A stretch of DNA of 30,886 nt from Roseburia sp. (GTDB lineage: Bacteria; Bacillota_A; Clostridia; Lachnospirales; Lachnospiraceae). The position numbers were made by a program, and so were the translations under genes. The notes below the pieces were generated by a model, which was not told where the DNA came from, ran no database searches, and saw only the letters and a list, made by a program, of their open reading frames with translations. The DNA lies in NCBI GenBank assembly GCA_019411365.1, contig DXQT01000029.1, forward strand, positions 1 to 30,886, written 5' to 3'. Below, piece after piece: positions 15,277 to 23,560 of this stretch; the stretch's first letter is position 1; each line of letters begins with the position of its first letter.

Positions 15277-16408
15277 AGGCGTTGTCCTTTAACAATAAAA
15301 TGTCCTTTGCATGCACTGCCAGAGCCGGCGGGATCGGTCCTGGCGAATCTTTCTGTTCTGTTTTTGCTATTTTCCACTGAAGCCACCCGCTCTCTTTCGA
15401 TGGACGAAATGAAATATTCCACTCAAACGGATCCTCAATGATACGGGATTCCTCAATTTTAAAAATATTTTCCTCCTGTACAGGGTTCCTATACTTTTTA
15501 AGGCCCGTTCCCTCCTGTATCACACTCACACGAGATTCATTTGCTGCACTCTCTTTGCCAGGTATCTGCTCTGCATTCACCGGATAAAACGAATGTGCCC
15601 GGATACCAACCGCCTTTGTTTCCTCCGGAATCTCCGAAACGCAAAGGGTTATCCCCCAGCCAAGCGCTTTTATATGGTTGTTATCCACAATTTCTGCTGC
15701 AGAAATGTTCTTACATCCGGATAACACTGCCGCCGTCTTTGTTTTCGGGTTATGGAAAAATTCTTTTGTTTTCTCTATGACCTCCATTTTTCCATGGTCG
15801 ATGCAGCTTACCATGCTGCACAGACGATAAACCTCATCCCGGTTGTGTGAAACAAAAAGTACCGGTTTTTGCACCTCCGCTAACATATCTCGCATTTCCT
15901 GCTCCAGCTCCCATTTCAGGTAACTGTCAAGCGCAGAAAATGGCTCATCCAAAAGCAGGATATCTGGCTCAGAAGCAATCATCCGCGCCATTGCCACACG
16001 CTGTTTCTGCCCGCCGGAAAGTTGTGCGGGGTAATGTTTTTCCATCCCCTCTAAACGGAAACGGTTGATATAAGATCTTACTTTTTCTTCCTCCGGATGT
16101 TTTCCCATGCCGGCTTTGATATTCTGTTCGACCGTCATATTCGGAAACAGGGCATAGTCCTGAAACATATAACCGACACGCCGTTTCTGCGGGGTGAGAT
16201 TGATCTTTTTTGCAGAGTCGTATAAAACTCTGCCATTTAATTCGATCCGTCCTTCGTCCGGCGTCTCAATTCCGGCTATACATTTTAGTGTCATGCTCTT
16301 TCCACATCCGGATGCCCCAAGAATCGCAAATACGCCACGCTCGGTCTCGAACGCGACGTCTAAATTAAAGTTCCCCAGCCTCTTTTTTATATTTACTTTC
16401 AGACTCAT
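15269..16408 (-). CDS. modC: Molybdate ABC transporter ATP-binding protein
   Basis: 379 residues from ATG 16408, 6 bases after AGGAGG (an in-frame GTG lies directly upstream). Walker A GASGCGKS (31-38), Q-loop Gln83, signature LSGGQ (130-134), Walker B LLLDEP (to 156), switch His188. The C-terminal ~150 residues are where ModC carries a molybdate-binding TOBE/Mop domain; here that part is divergent and I cannot mark a clear Mop motif. It follows modB and modA, so it powers molybdate (or tungstate) import. Assignment to molybdate over sulphate rests on its neighbours. Confidence 0.9.
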   Translation of the reverse strand: MSLKVNIKKRLGNFNLDVAFETERGVFAILGASGCGKSMTLKCIAGIETPDEGRIELNGRVLYDSAKKINLTPQKRRVGYMFQDYALFPNMTVEQNIKAGMGKHPEEEKVRSYINRFRLEGMEKHYPAQLSGGQKQRVAMARMIASEPDILLLDEPFSALDSYLKWELEQEMRDMLAEVQKPVLFVSHNRDEVYRLCSMVSCIDHGKMEVIEKTKEFFHNPKTKTAAVLSGCKNISAAEIVDNNHIKALGWGITLCVSEIPEETKAVGIRAHSFYPVNAEQIPGKESAANESRVSVIQEGTGLKKYRNPVQEENIFKIEESRIIEDPFEWNISFRPSKESGWLQWKIAKTEQKDSPGPIPPALAVHAKDILLLKDNAYE

Positions 16409-16476
16409 CACAGTCCTCCTGCCTCACCATCTGTCGCATATTTTATATGCTGCTTTCCTTTTTCCTCCTGACTGCT

Positions 16477-17181
16477 CTACCATCTGCTCACATGTTTCAT
16501 ATTTTTTGCCGTAATGATATTTAATAAAAATATGACCACAAATGCAATCACTAATATCACAATCACCCAGAATCCCGCTGTCGTATAGTCGCCGTCCTGG
16601 ATGACCATTGCAATTTTCTGTGAGATCGTACTCGTTTTTTTCGGAATATTTCCCGCAAGCATTGAGGTTGCGCCATACTCACCGAGAGCCCTTGCAAACG
16701 TTAAAACGGTTCCGGATGCAATACCCGGTCCCGCTGCCGGAACGACCACTTTCCAGAAAATTTTAATTTCAGGCATCCCAAGTGTCCGTGCCGCATAGAT
16801 CAGATTTACATCGATCTGCTCAAACGCTGCCCTGGCATTCCGGTACATGAGTGGAAATGCGATTACCGTCGCCGCGAGGATACAGCCAAGCCATGTCTGT
16901 ACCACCTTAAAATCAAATCTATCGTAAAGATATGCTCCAAACGGTCTCCTGAGGCTGAACAGCAACAGCAGGAAAAACCCGGCTACCGTCGGTGGCAGCA
17001 CCATCGGCAGTGTCAGAATTCCATCTGCAACCGCCTTAACACGCGGTCCTGCTTTCACAACTTTTCGCGCTGCATAGATTCCTAAAAAAAACGAAATAAT
17101 GGTTGCTACAATTCCGGTCTTTAACGAGATTAAAAGCGGACTCCAGTCAAGTCCGCTTAAATATGCTGCCAACTGACTCAT
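16477..17181 (-). CDS. modB: Molybdate ABC transporter permease
   Basis: 234 residues with about five or six membrane helices. The loop EQIDVNLIYAARTLGMPEIKIFWKVVVPAAGPGI is the EAA motif that docks the ATPase, and LTFARALGEYGATSMLAGNI is the ModB/CysU signature. LPMVLPPTVAGFFLLL near residue 58 is also typical of ModB. AGGAGG lies 6 bases before the ATG. It sits between modA and modC. Confidence 0.95.
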   Translation of the reverse strand: MSQLAAYLSGLDWSPLLISLKTGIVATIISFFLGIYAARKVVKAGPRVKAVADGILTLPMVLPPTVAGFFLLLLFSLRRPFGAYLYDRFDFKVVQTWLGCILAATVIAFPLMYRNARAAFEQIDVNLIYAARTLGMPEIKIFWKVVVPAAGPGIASGTVLTFARALGEYGATSMLAGNIPKKTSTISQKIAMVIQDGDYTTAGFWVIVILVIAFVVIFLLNIITAKNMKHVSRW

Positions 17182-17327
17182 AACTGCCTCCTGTTTTCAT
17201 TTTAAATTTTCAGACAGCCATTTATCATCCATCTTTTATCCTGATCATTTTTGCAGCATAAAATCTACTGTCTCAATCACTGTCTTTATTGGTTTGAAAA
17301 TAAACGGCTGTTTAAAAAATTTAATCT

Positions 17328-18335
17328 TTATTCAACATCTGTATCAAAATAGTATTTCTGGAAAATCGTTTTTGCGTCGTCTGAAGTCAGGAAATTGATA
17401 AAATCCTCCGCAGCACTCTGCTCTAACTCATCTGCTTCTTTATTGATGATCTGTGCTACCGGATAAATAACAGTTCCTGTCAGCTCATAAGGAACCACCT
17501 CTAAAATTTGAAGACGATCCTCAAAGCCGTAAGTATCTGAATAATATACAGTTCCGACTTCATTCGATCCCTCTGCAACCGCAGCCGTTACCGCACCTAC
17601 ATTGGCACACTCGTTAATTTCCACACCGCCAAGTGCTTCCTGGATTTCCGATGTCGTGATCTGTGAAACATCATCCACTTTGTCCAGCATTCCTGCATTT
17701 ACCATTGCCTGTCTGGTATATTTTCCAACCGGAACAGAACCGTCTGCAAGCGCAATGCTCTTTGCTTTTCCAATATCAGAAAGTCCGGTTACCTCCGTTC
17801 CACTGCCTTTCCATGTGACCACGCAGACCTGATTGTTTACAACGTTGTGTCTGGTTCCGTCAACAGCCAGTCCGTCCTCATCCTGAAGCTGATCCATCTG
17901 TTTCTGTGCTGCGGAAAAGAATACATCACAGGCCGCTCCCTCCTCGATCTGTGTCATCAGGGTACCTGAACTGTCATAACTTCCCACGATAGATACATTC
18001 GGCTGCGTTTTGTTATACTCTGCGATCAGCTCTTCCATAACCGTGTTTAAACTTTTCGCTGCAAATACCGTTACCGTGGTCGCCTCAAAAGGCTCTGCTG
18101 CAGTTGTTTCTGCTGCTTCTGAAGTTTCCTCTGCCGCCTCCGTTGCTGACATATTTGCGCCTGATGATTCGTCAGCATTTACTTCTGCGCCCTCTGTCTC
18201 AGAAGATTTTTCTGCATCTGCGGAAGCCACCGTATTAGTCTCACCTGCTGACGCCTGATCCTTGTTTCCGCATCCGGCAAACATGGTCATTGCCATCGCT
18301 GCAGAAAGTAATACACACACACATTTCTTCCTCAT
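17328..18335 (-). CDS. modA: Molybdate-binding lipoprotein of the ABC transporter
   Basis: 335 residues from ATG 18335, 8 bases after GAGG; an ATG 24 bases upstream is in frame but less well placed. The signal peptide MRKKCVCVLLSAAMAMTMFAGC ends in the lipobox Phe-Ala-Gly-Cys, so the protein is anchored outside the membrane. An acidic, Ala/Glu/Ser/Thr-rich linker of about 65 residues follows. The binding domain starts at TVTVFAAKSLNTVMEELI, with Ser residues in FAAKSLN and SYDSSGTL expected to hold the oxyanion, and ends FINFLTSDDAKTIFQKYYF. The linker is longer than usual and would lift the binding domain off the membrane. Confidence 0.95.
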   Translation of the reverse strand: MRKKCVCVLLSAAMAMTMFAGCGNKDQASAGETNTVASADAEKSSETEGAEVNADESSGANMSATEAAEETSEAAETTAAEPFEATTVTVFAAKSLNTVMEELIAEYNKTQPNVSIVGSYDSSGTLMTQIEEGAACDVFFSAAQKQMDQLQDEDGLAVDGTRHNVVNNQVCVVTWKGSGTEVTGLSDIGKAKSIALADGSVPVGKYTRQAMVNAGMLDKVDDVSQITTSEIQEALGGVEINECANVGAVTAAVAEGSNEVGTVYYSDTYGFEDRLQILEVVPYELTGTVIYPVAQIINKEADELEQSAAEDFINFLTSDDAKTIFQKYYFDTDVE

Positions 18336-18422
18336 TTGTTTTTCCTCTTTTCTTTTCATTTATATTTTAAGTGCTATTAATATCATGTCTTTTTATAGAT
18401 TTTAAATTTATTTTTAATTTTT

Positions 18423-19379
18423 TCATTTCTTTTTAGACCGCACCTCAATAAGCTGTGCTGCAATACTGATCGCGATCTCCGCCGGAGTTTCACTTCCGAT
18501 TTCAATTCCAATCGGTGCTGTCACACGCGCAAGCTGTTCCTCGGTAAATCCTTCTGCCAGTAATTTATCGGTGACAAATTTTGTCTTTTTCCTGCTTCCT
18601 ACAACACCAATGTACCCGGCAGGAGTTTTCAGTCCAAAGCGTTCTGCATCTGTATCACAGAGATGTCCTCTTGTAACGACCACAATGTAGTCCTCCGGGT
18701 GAATCGTAAATGTTTCTTCCAGTTTTCCAAAATCAATCAACCGTATCTCTTCCGCTCCCGGAAACAGTTCCGGCTTCGTAAATTCTTCCCTGTCATCTGA
18801 AACAATGCATCTGAAACCAAGATGTGACAACACCGGAACAAGTTCCTGCGCTAAATGCCCGCCCCCAAAAATGTATACTTTTCCATCATAAGAAAACTGT
18901 TCTGCATAGAAACGTGCTCCATCTATTTCTGTCACAGACTGATGCGCAAAAGTCTGAAACTCTGGCAGTATTTTTATTTTCCCTTCCTCTAACGGCATCA
19001 GGATCCAGAATGCTTCTCTTTTTTCTTCTGCCTCTTCCATCTGTCTGATCCATACGGCATCTTCCCGGACATCCACAAAATAAAACAGCACTGTCGCATT
19101 TCCGCCGCATGCCATTCCAAGTTCTGCAGATTTTTCCTGAACAAGATTATACTCATGCAGATAATTTTTCTTTTCCGTAAGAAGTTTTTGTCCCAGCAGC
19201 GTTGCCTGGTATTCCAGATTACCACCGCCGATCGTTCCGGTCACTCTGCCATCCTCTCCGACTACCATATAGGCACCTGCTTTTCGCGGGATTGAACCGC
19301 GTCCCGCTACCACAGTGACAAGCATACTGTTTTCATTTTCGCTGATCCTTTTCTTAAGAGCTTCCACAATTTCTTTCAT
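18423..19379 (-). CDS. XdhC-family molybdenum hydroxylase maturation protein
   Basis: 318 residues. The XdhC signature is in the first part (VTVVAGRGSIPRKAGAYMVV, GTIGGGNLEYQA, LGMACGGNATVLF). The Rossmann-like part begins at KVYIFGGGHLAQELVPVLS, and the C-terminal motif is IGIEIGSETPAEIAISIAAQLI. XdhC proteins bind molybdenum cofactor, help swap its oxo ligand for sulphur (or selenium) and insert it into xanthine dehydrogenase-type enzymes. AAGGAG lies 8 bases before the ATG. It lies between the MOSC gene and modA, 33 bases after the former. Confidence 0.93.
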   Translation of the reverse strand: MKEIVEALKKRISENENSMLVTVVAGRGSIPRKAGAYMVVGEDGRVTGTIGGGNLEYQATLLGQKLLTEKKNYLHEYNLVQEKSAELGMACGGNATVLFYFVDVREDAVWIRQMEEAEEKREAFWILMPLEEGKIKILPEFQTFAHQSVTEIDGARFYAEQFSYDGKVYIFGGGHLAQELVPVLSHLGFRCIVSDDREEFTKPELFPGAEEIRLIDFGKLEETFTIHPEDYIVVVTRGHLCDTDAERFGLKTPAGYIGVVGSRKKTKFVTDKLLAEGFTEEQLARVTAPIGIEIGSETPAEIAISIAAQLIEVRSKKK

Positions 19380-19412
19380 AGGGCATTCTCCTTATATTGT
19401 ATTTCTATCACA

Positions 19413-19847
19413 TCACGATTCCTGCAACAGCAGTTCATCCCCAACATGAATCGTGCCGCCTTCTAACACAACTGCAAAAACACCTTCATGTGGCATGATA
19501 CATTCTCCCATTCTCTGATAAATCTGGCAATGGGAGTGACATTCTTTTCCGATCTGTGTCATCTCAAGCAGCACCTTTCCGCAGCGAAATCTCGTACCGA
19601 CCGGAAGATTCTTAAAATCATATCCCTCCACGATCAGATTTTCTCCAAATGCTCCGAACGCAACATCTGCACCTTTTGCACGAAATTCTTCTATTTTTTC
19701 AAAGGAAAGCAGACTGACCTGTCTGTGCCATTTTCCTGCATGTGCATCGCCCTGGATGCCCCAGTCTTTGACAAACCCGGCTTCTGCCACCTCATGCTTT
19801 TCTGTTCCTCTTTCTTTGCTGATACAAATTCCTTTTATGATTCCCAT
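19413..19847 (-). CDS. MOSC-domain protein
   Basis: 144 residues from ATG 19847 (MGIIKGICISKERGTEKHEV), the usual beginning of small MOSC proteins, with GGAG 9 bases upstream; an in-frame ATG at 19862 lacks a ribosome site. The core is GIQGDAHAGKWHRQVSLLS, FGENLIVEGYDF, LPVGTRFRCGKVLLEMTQIG and KECHSHCQIYQRMGECIMPHEGVFA. The cysteines in that last stretch fit a sulphur- or selenium-carrying role. MOSC domains are found in cofactor sulphurases and in proteins fused to MogA. In this operon it probably helps load the chalcogen onto the molybdenum cofactor; that is inference. Confidence 0.88.
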   Translation of the reverse strand: MGIIKGICISKERGTEKHEVAEAGFVKDWGIQGDAHAGKWHRQVSLLSFEKIEEFRAKGADVAFGAFGENLIVEGYDFKNLPVGTRFRCGKVLLEMTQIGKECHSHCQIYQRMGECIMPHEGVFAVVLEGGTIHVGDELLLQES

Positions 19848-19862
19848 GTATGATTGCTCCAT

Positions 19863-20187
19863 TTTCTGATGTTTTTCATCCGTTTCATTGCAGGTATTTT
19901 CAATCCTTTATAAATACTTTGGAATTTTTGTTTCTCATATCAGTGATTGGGCGATTTCTCTATATTACTACATATTTCTACCCATTTTTGCTTACATATT
20001 CTGCTCATTTACGGTCGATTGAGCGAATGCAGTTCGTTCATGTATTTTTCGCCCATTTCAGCCATTTTCCACTCATTTCATTGCGTATTTTGGGTGTTTT
20101 TCATTTAATTATAATTAATTTCACCCATTCTCGTCAGAATTACATTTCTACCTGCATTTTCATTGTAAATCAATTCACTCCGTTGCA
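19863..20187 (-). other. 325-base AT-rich gap inside the molybdenum operon with RNA-like pairings
   Basis: Between moaA and the MOSC gene, where all neighbours are tightly packed. No ORF with a ribosome site is seen. It contains a 7-bp long-range pair TGGGCGA (19948-19954)/TCGCCCA (20049-20055), enclosing a hairpin GAGCGAA/TTCGTTC (20021-20039, one mismatch), and next to it a TGGGTG/CACCCA hairpin (20091-20127) around an AATTATAATT palindrome. On the minus strand AATGGGYGAAA-like words recur. It does not match what I recall of the molybdenum-cofactor riboswitch. It may be a leader RNA, a processed spacer or a degraded gene. Confidence 0.5.
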
Positions 20188-21225
20188 TTATCCACCAATA
20201 CGCACCATTGCATTGTGCTCTGTCATTTCAGAGACCTGTTCAAAACAATGCTCCGCCGGTTTTTCAAAAATTGCCTCTTTCATCACTTCCTGCAATGTCT
20301 GTTTTCTCCCCGGATCCCGGAGAACGGCTCTTAAATCAACGCCTTTTTCATAACAGAGGCATAGTTTTAAATATCCTTCCGAAGTGAGCCGGATGCGGTT
20401 GCAGGATCTGCAGAATTTATGATGCATGGCACTGATAAAACCGACATCCATATTTAATCCCGGAAAACGGTAGTAAGCTGCAGGACCTGCGCCATGTTTT
20501 CCGGATTGCTGCTTCTCTTCCGTGTACGACAAATCCCGGATATCTGCACTATATTTTTCGCCTTCCCTGCTTCTCACGGTTCCGGCTTCTGATACATTCC
20601 CATAGCACTCCTCGATCTGCCGAAACAATTCTTCATTGGAGCCTCCAGTATACGCTGCCCCATACCCGATCGGCATCATCTCGATAAAACGCACCGGAAT
20701 CTGCACTCTATTTGTATAATCAAGAATAGATTTCCAGTCAAGATGCTGATAATGCACGGTATTAATCTTTACCGGAATTTGTGCTTCTTTTGCAGCATTG
20801 ATTCCTGCCAACACTGCATTTAATTCATCCCGTCCCGTCAGTCTTTGAAATTCTGTTTCATCCAAAGTATCAAGACTGACATTCACACTGTCCAGTCCGG
20901 CCTCTTTCAAAGCCTTTGCATACTCTGCAAGCAGAACCCCATTTGTGGTCATTCCAACCGTTTCAATGCCGGAAACATTTTTTATTTTTTCTACCAGATC
21001 CACACAGCCGCGGCGCACTAACGGCTCCCCGCCGGTCAGGCGGATATGCCGGATTCCAAGCGCTGCCGCCGCCTCTGTCACCTGAACGATCTCCTCGTAG
21101 GTCAGCAGATTTTCCATATCTGTCGTTTCTATATCACCCGGCATACAATACTTACAACGCAGATTACAGCGGTCGGTAATGGAGATTCTCAAGTAGTCGA
21201 TCTCCCTGCCTGCCTTATCTTTCAT
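20188..21225 (-). CDS. moaA: GTP 3',8-cyclase
   Basis: 345 residues from ATG 21225, 9 bases after the upstream stop (in-frame codons upstream belong to the overlap with that gene). The radical-SAM cluster motif is Cys20-x3-Cys24-x2-Cys27 (RCNLRCKYCMPG), followed by RLTGGEPLVRRGC. The second cluster is CRSCNRIRLTSEGYLKLCLC, and the chain ends in the MoaA-typical Gly-Gly. It converts GTP to the 8-cyclo intermediate, the first step of molybdopterin synthesis, together with MoaC. The ribosome site is weak (only GAG close by), which suggests translational coupling to the preceding gene. An insertion around SREGEKYSADIRDLSYTEEK is slightly longer than usual. Confidence 0.95.
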   Translation of the reverse strand: MKDKAGREIDYLRISITDRCNLRCKYCMPGDIETTDMENLLTYEEIVQVTEAAAALGIRHIRLTGGEPLVRRGCVDLVEKIKNVSGIETVGMTTNGVLLAEYAKALKEAGLDSVNVSLDTLDETEFQRLTGRDELNAVLAGINAAKEAQIPVKINTVHYQHLDWKSILDYTNRVQIPVRFIEMMPIGYGAAYTGGSNEELFRQIEECYGNVSEAGTVRSREGEKYSADIRDLSYTEEKQQSGKHGAGPAAYYRFPGLNMDVGFISAMHHKFCRSCNRIRLTSEGYLKLCLCYEKGVDLRAVLRDPGRKQTLQEVMKEAIFEKPAEHCFEQVSEMTEHNAMVRIGG

Positions 21226-21233
21226 AGACTCGT

Positions 21234-22259
21234 TTACCAGCCCTTTCCAAATCCACAATTCGGGTAAATACAGTGGTCACAGTTTAGGCAGAGTCCCCCT
21301 TCTCCAAGCGCTGCAAGCTCTTCTGCTGTCACTTTATCATCAGCCATAATGCGTGGCAGTACCAGATCAAAGATTGTGCGCTTTGCATACATCACGCAGC
21401 CCGGCAGACCAAGGATCGGAACATTTCCGTTGTAATAGGAAATCAGAAACATCGCTCCCGGCAGTACCGGTGCACCGTAAGAAATGATCTCTGCCCCCGT
21501 GTTTTTGATGGCAAGCGGGGTTTTATCATCCGGATCCACACTCATGCCTCCGGTACAGATCACAAGATCTGCCCCTGCCTCGATCGCCGCAAGACATCCA
21601 TCCGTAATCTTTTGATTATCATCATCAAAAGTTTCATGAAAAATGACTTCTGTATCATATTCTGCCAGCTTTTCCCGGATGACCGGTGTAAAAGTATCTT
21701 CGATCCTTCCATGATAAACCTCATTTCCGGTCGTGATGATCGCAGCTTTTTTCTTATGGAATGGCTTTAATGTAAAAATCGGGGCATCCGCACAAATTGC
21801 TTTTACACGTTCCATTTTATCTTTTTTGATGACAAGTGGAATAATTCTGGTTCCTGCAAGCTTGTCCCCCGCCTTCACCGGTGTATTTCCGTGGCGGCTG
21901 GCGATCATCATTTCACCGAAGCTGTTCACCTTTTTCAATTTTTCTTTGTCAACTTTTAACAGTCCGTTGCAGTCTGCAATCAGCTCAATTTTTCCCTCCT
22001 TAACATCTGACGGATGCATATGGTCGTTTTTACACATCTCATAAAGGATCTGCGCTGCTTCATTTTCATGAAGAATCGTGTCATCTTTTTCCCAGATGTA
22101 AATATGATCTTTTCCGACACTCAGAAGTACCGGGATATCTTCCTCCGTGATAATGTGCCCCTTGCGGAAAACCGCATCTTTTGTGACACCTTTAATGATC
22201 TGGGTAATGTCGTGGCAGAGAACCTGACCGACCGCATCTTCTGTTTTTATCAGTTTCAT
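21234..22259 (-). CDS. MoeA-like molybdopterin-binding protein of the SDMH locus
   Basis: 341 residues. The middle has the MoCF/MogA fold: KKKAAIITTGNEVYHGRIEDTF, then DLVICTGGMSVDPDDKTPLAIK and LGLPGCVMYAKRTIFDLVLPRIM. The N-terminal ~150 residues (VGQVLCHDITQIIKG, AVFRKGHIITEEDIPVL) are MoeA-like. The C-terminus is unusual, with Cys324, Cys327, Cys330 and Cys335 (C-x2-C-x2-C-x4-C) close to the end. MoeA inserts molybdenum into adenylated molybdopterin; this variant travels with yqeB/selD-type genes and probably does this or a related step for the selenium-dependent hydroxylase. It stops 9 bases before moaA and starts 24 bases after yqeB. Confidence 0.88.
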   Translation of the reverse strand: MKLIKTEDAVGQVLCHDITQIIKGVTKDAVFRKGHIITEEDIPVLLSVGKDHIYIWEKDDTILHENEAAQILYEMCKNDHMHPSDVKEGKIELIADCNGLLKVDKEKLKKVNSFGEMMIASRHGNTPVKAGDKLAGTRIIPLVIKKDKMERVKAICADAPIFTLKPFHKKKAAIITTGNEVYHGRIEDTFTPVIREKLAEYDTEVIFHETFDDDNQKITDGCLAAIEAGADLVICTGGMSVDPDDKTPLAIKNTGAEIISYGAPVLPGAMFLISYYNGNVPILGLPGCVMYAKRTIFDLVLPRIMADDKVTAEELAALGEGGLCLNCDHCIYPNCGFGKGW

Positions 22260-22282
22260 GAAGCGTATGCCCCTTTCTGTTT

Positions 22283-23110
22283 TTATGATAAAATATTACT
22301 GCCAAATGCGCAGACAACCTCAAGCACACTGCCCGCAATGCAGCGTGCTTTATCCGAAATGGTGAAACAATTTGACAGCTCACTTTTACGCGGATCAATG
22401 TCCGCGATCTTAAAGCCTTTTGTAGCCGGGTATCCATCACGGATCAGTCCACGGATAATGCCGGGTATCGTGGCGGTCACGGAATATCTGCGATTTTCTT
22501 TTTCATCCGCGATATAGGCGATTTCTTCGCCCTGCTCCACGATATCACCGATCTTGTGCACATTATAAAGGATTCCTTCCGCTCCCGCATGAATCACACG
22601 CTCTGCCGTATAACCGCCAATATTGCCTGGGATTCCGGTATTTGGAATGGCTGATCCCTCACGGATAATTCGACCAAGGTTATGCCCACGCATGGTCTCG
22701 ATGACGATATCGACATCTACCCCCGCCGTAAATCCAGGACCTAATCCCACCGTGAGCGGTGCCATAGAACGGTTCGTTCCAAAATTTTTCTTGGCTAAGA
22801 TCGCATCTACGACCACATCCGGTTTTAATGCCGTAATACTTGCTCCATCCGGATCTACAATCAATGGGACTTTCCCGGTATCGATCACTTTTTTTGCCTC
22901 TGCAGTATCTTTGATCAGCACTGCTTCCATGCCCTCTACCGTGGCGCTGCCCTCATAAACTGCCTCACAGACGGCTACCTGACGGCGGATCGCCGCCGGG
23001 TGGTCTGTCTCTAACACCAGTACCGGAAATCCTGCCGCCCAGAGTCTGTGAATGGTTCCGGTGGCAAGATCACCGCCGCCTCTTACTATGATGAATGGTT
23101 TCTGTCTCAT
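22283..23110 (-). CDS. yqeB: YqeB/EF2563-family selenium-dependent molybdenum hydroxylase system protein
   Basis: 275 residues from ATG 23110, 7 bases after GAGGG; an upstream in-frame start overlaps DUF3343 and is less likely. IIVRGGGDLATGTIHRLWAAGF is the nucleotide-binding start of this family. LVLETDHPAAIRRQVAVCEAVYEG, VDPDGASITALKPDVVVDAILAKKN and VGLGPGFTAGVDVDIVIETMRGHNLGR are further conserved stretches. The protein is the marker of the SDMH system: genomes with it have selD and molybdenum hydroxylases, often without selA/selB. The exact reaction is not established; a part in forming the selenium-containing cofactor is the usual proposal. Confidence 0.92.
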   Translation of the reverse strand: MRQKPFIIVRGGGDLATGTIHRLWAAGFPVLVLETDHPAAIRRQVAVCEAVYEGSATVEGMEAVLIKDTAEAKKVIDTGKVPLIVDPDGASITALKPDVVVDAILAKKNFGTNRSMAPLTVGLGPGFTAGVDVDIVIETMRGHNLGRIIREGSAIPNTGIPGNIGGYTAERVIHAGAEGILYNVHKIGDIVEQGEEIAYIADEKENRRYSVTATIPGIIRGLIRDGYPATKGFKIADIDPRKSELSNCFTISDKARCIAGSVLEVVCAFGSNILS

Positions 23111-23154
23111 GTATTTTCCCTCTTTTAAACACTCCTGTTTTCTCAGGCAATCCC

Positions 23155-23391
23155 TCAAATCACCAGTTCAACACTCTGATCTGTTTCGATTCCAAATGTA
23201 TGGATCTGCTCTTTTTTCTGTTCATATTCTGCCGGTTCCATCCGCCACGCAAGACCGCAGTCTGCAGAAAGCTGCCTTGGCACAGGAATCAGACGTCCGT
23301 TGATATGATTTTCCCCGCAGTATTTTTCCATTGCCATCGCCGCTGAAGTTGTATGAAACGTAATAATCCTGTAATTTTTCTTTTCTCTCAT
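23155..23391 (-). CDS. DUF3343 small protein (putative Se/S carrier-like)
   Basis: 78 residues: MREKKNYRIITFHTTSAAMA, then GRLIPVPRQLSADCGLAWRM, then an acidic end. The length and the PVPRQLSADCGLA motif with its single conserved Cys (Cys45) are those of DUF3343, a small family linked to selenium and sulphur handling. The Cys could carry persulphide or perselenide between the desulfurase/SelD and the cofactor proteins; this is inference. The ribosome site is weak. The gene is between selD (169 bases upstream, across a palindromic element) and yqeB. Confidence 0.85.
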   Translation of the reverse strand: MREKKNYRIITFHTTSAAMAMEKYCGENHINGRLIPVPRQLSADCGLAWRMEPAEYEQKKEQIHTFGIETDQSVELVI

Positions 23392-23560
23392 ATATTTATA
23401 CCGGAATTTTTTCTCGATTTTTCTTGTAATAAAGAGTCGCTTGCGACTCTTTCGCGCTCGAGCGGTGCTGTTTACAGCTAACTTCTGCTCCGCGAAATGC
23501 GCATCCCGCCCGGAGGGCTTTTTACATAGGACGTAATTTCCTATGAATTAAAAATATTTT
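23392..23560. repeat. Palindrome-rich intergenic element between selD and DUF3343
   Basis: Several stem-loops are packed into 169 bases: perfect AAAGAGTCGC/GCGACTCTTT with a 2-base loop (23432-23453), GCTGT/ACAGC in a GAGC...GCTC frame (about 23457-23502), a CCCGCCCGGAGGG G+C block, and TCATAGGA/TCCTATGA-type arms CATAGGA/TCCTATG (near 23525-23545). The G+C composition and order of hairpins look like an interspersed repeat of Lachnospiraceae intergenic regions. It could also act as a partial terminator that lowers yqeB-side expression relative to selD. Confidence 0.6.

Noticed and set aside
19863..20187. Molybdenum-cofactor riboswitch
   Set aside because: Location fits, but I do not see the conserved core of that RNA; recorded only as an unexplained spacer.
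23432..23453. Perfect hairpin as a simple terminator of selD
   Set aside because: It is over 100 bases from the selD stop and the T-tract is poor; it seems part of a larger palindromic element.
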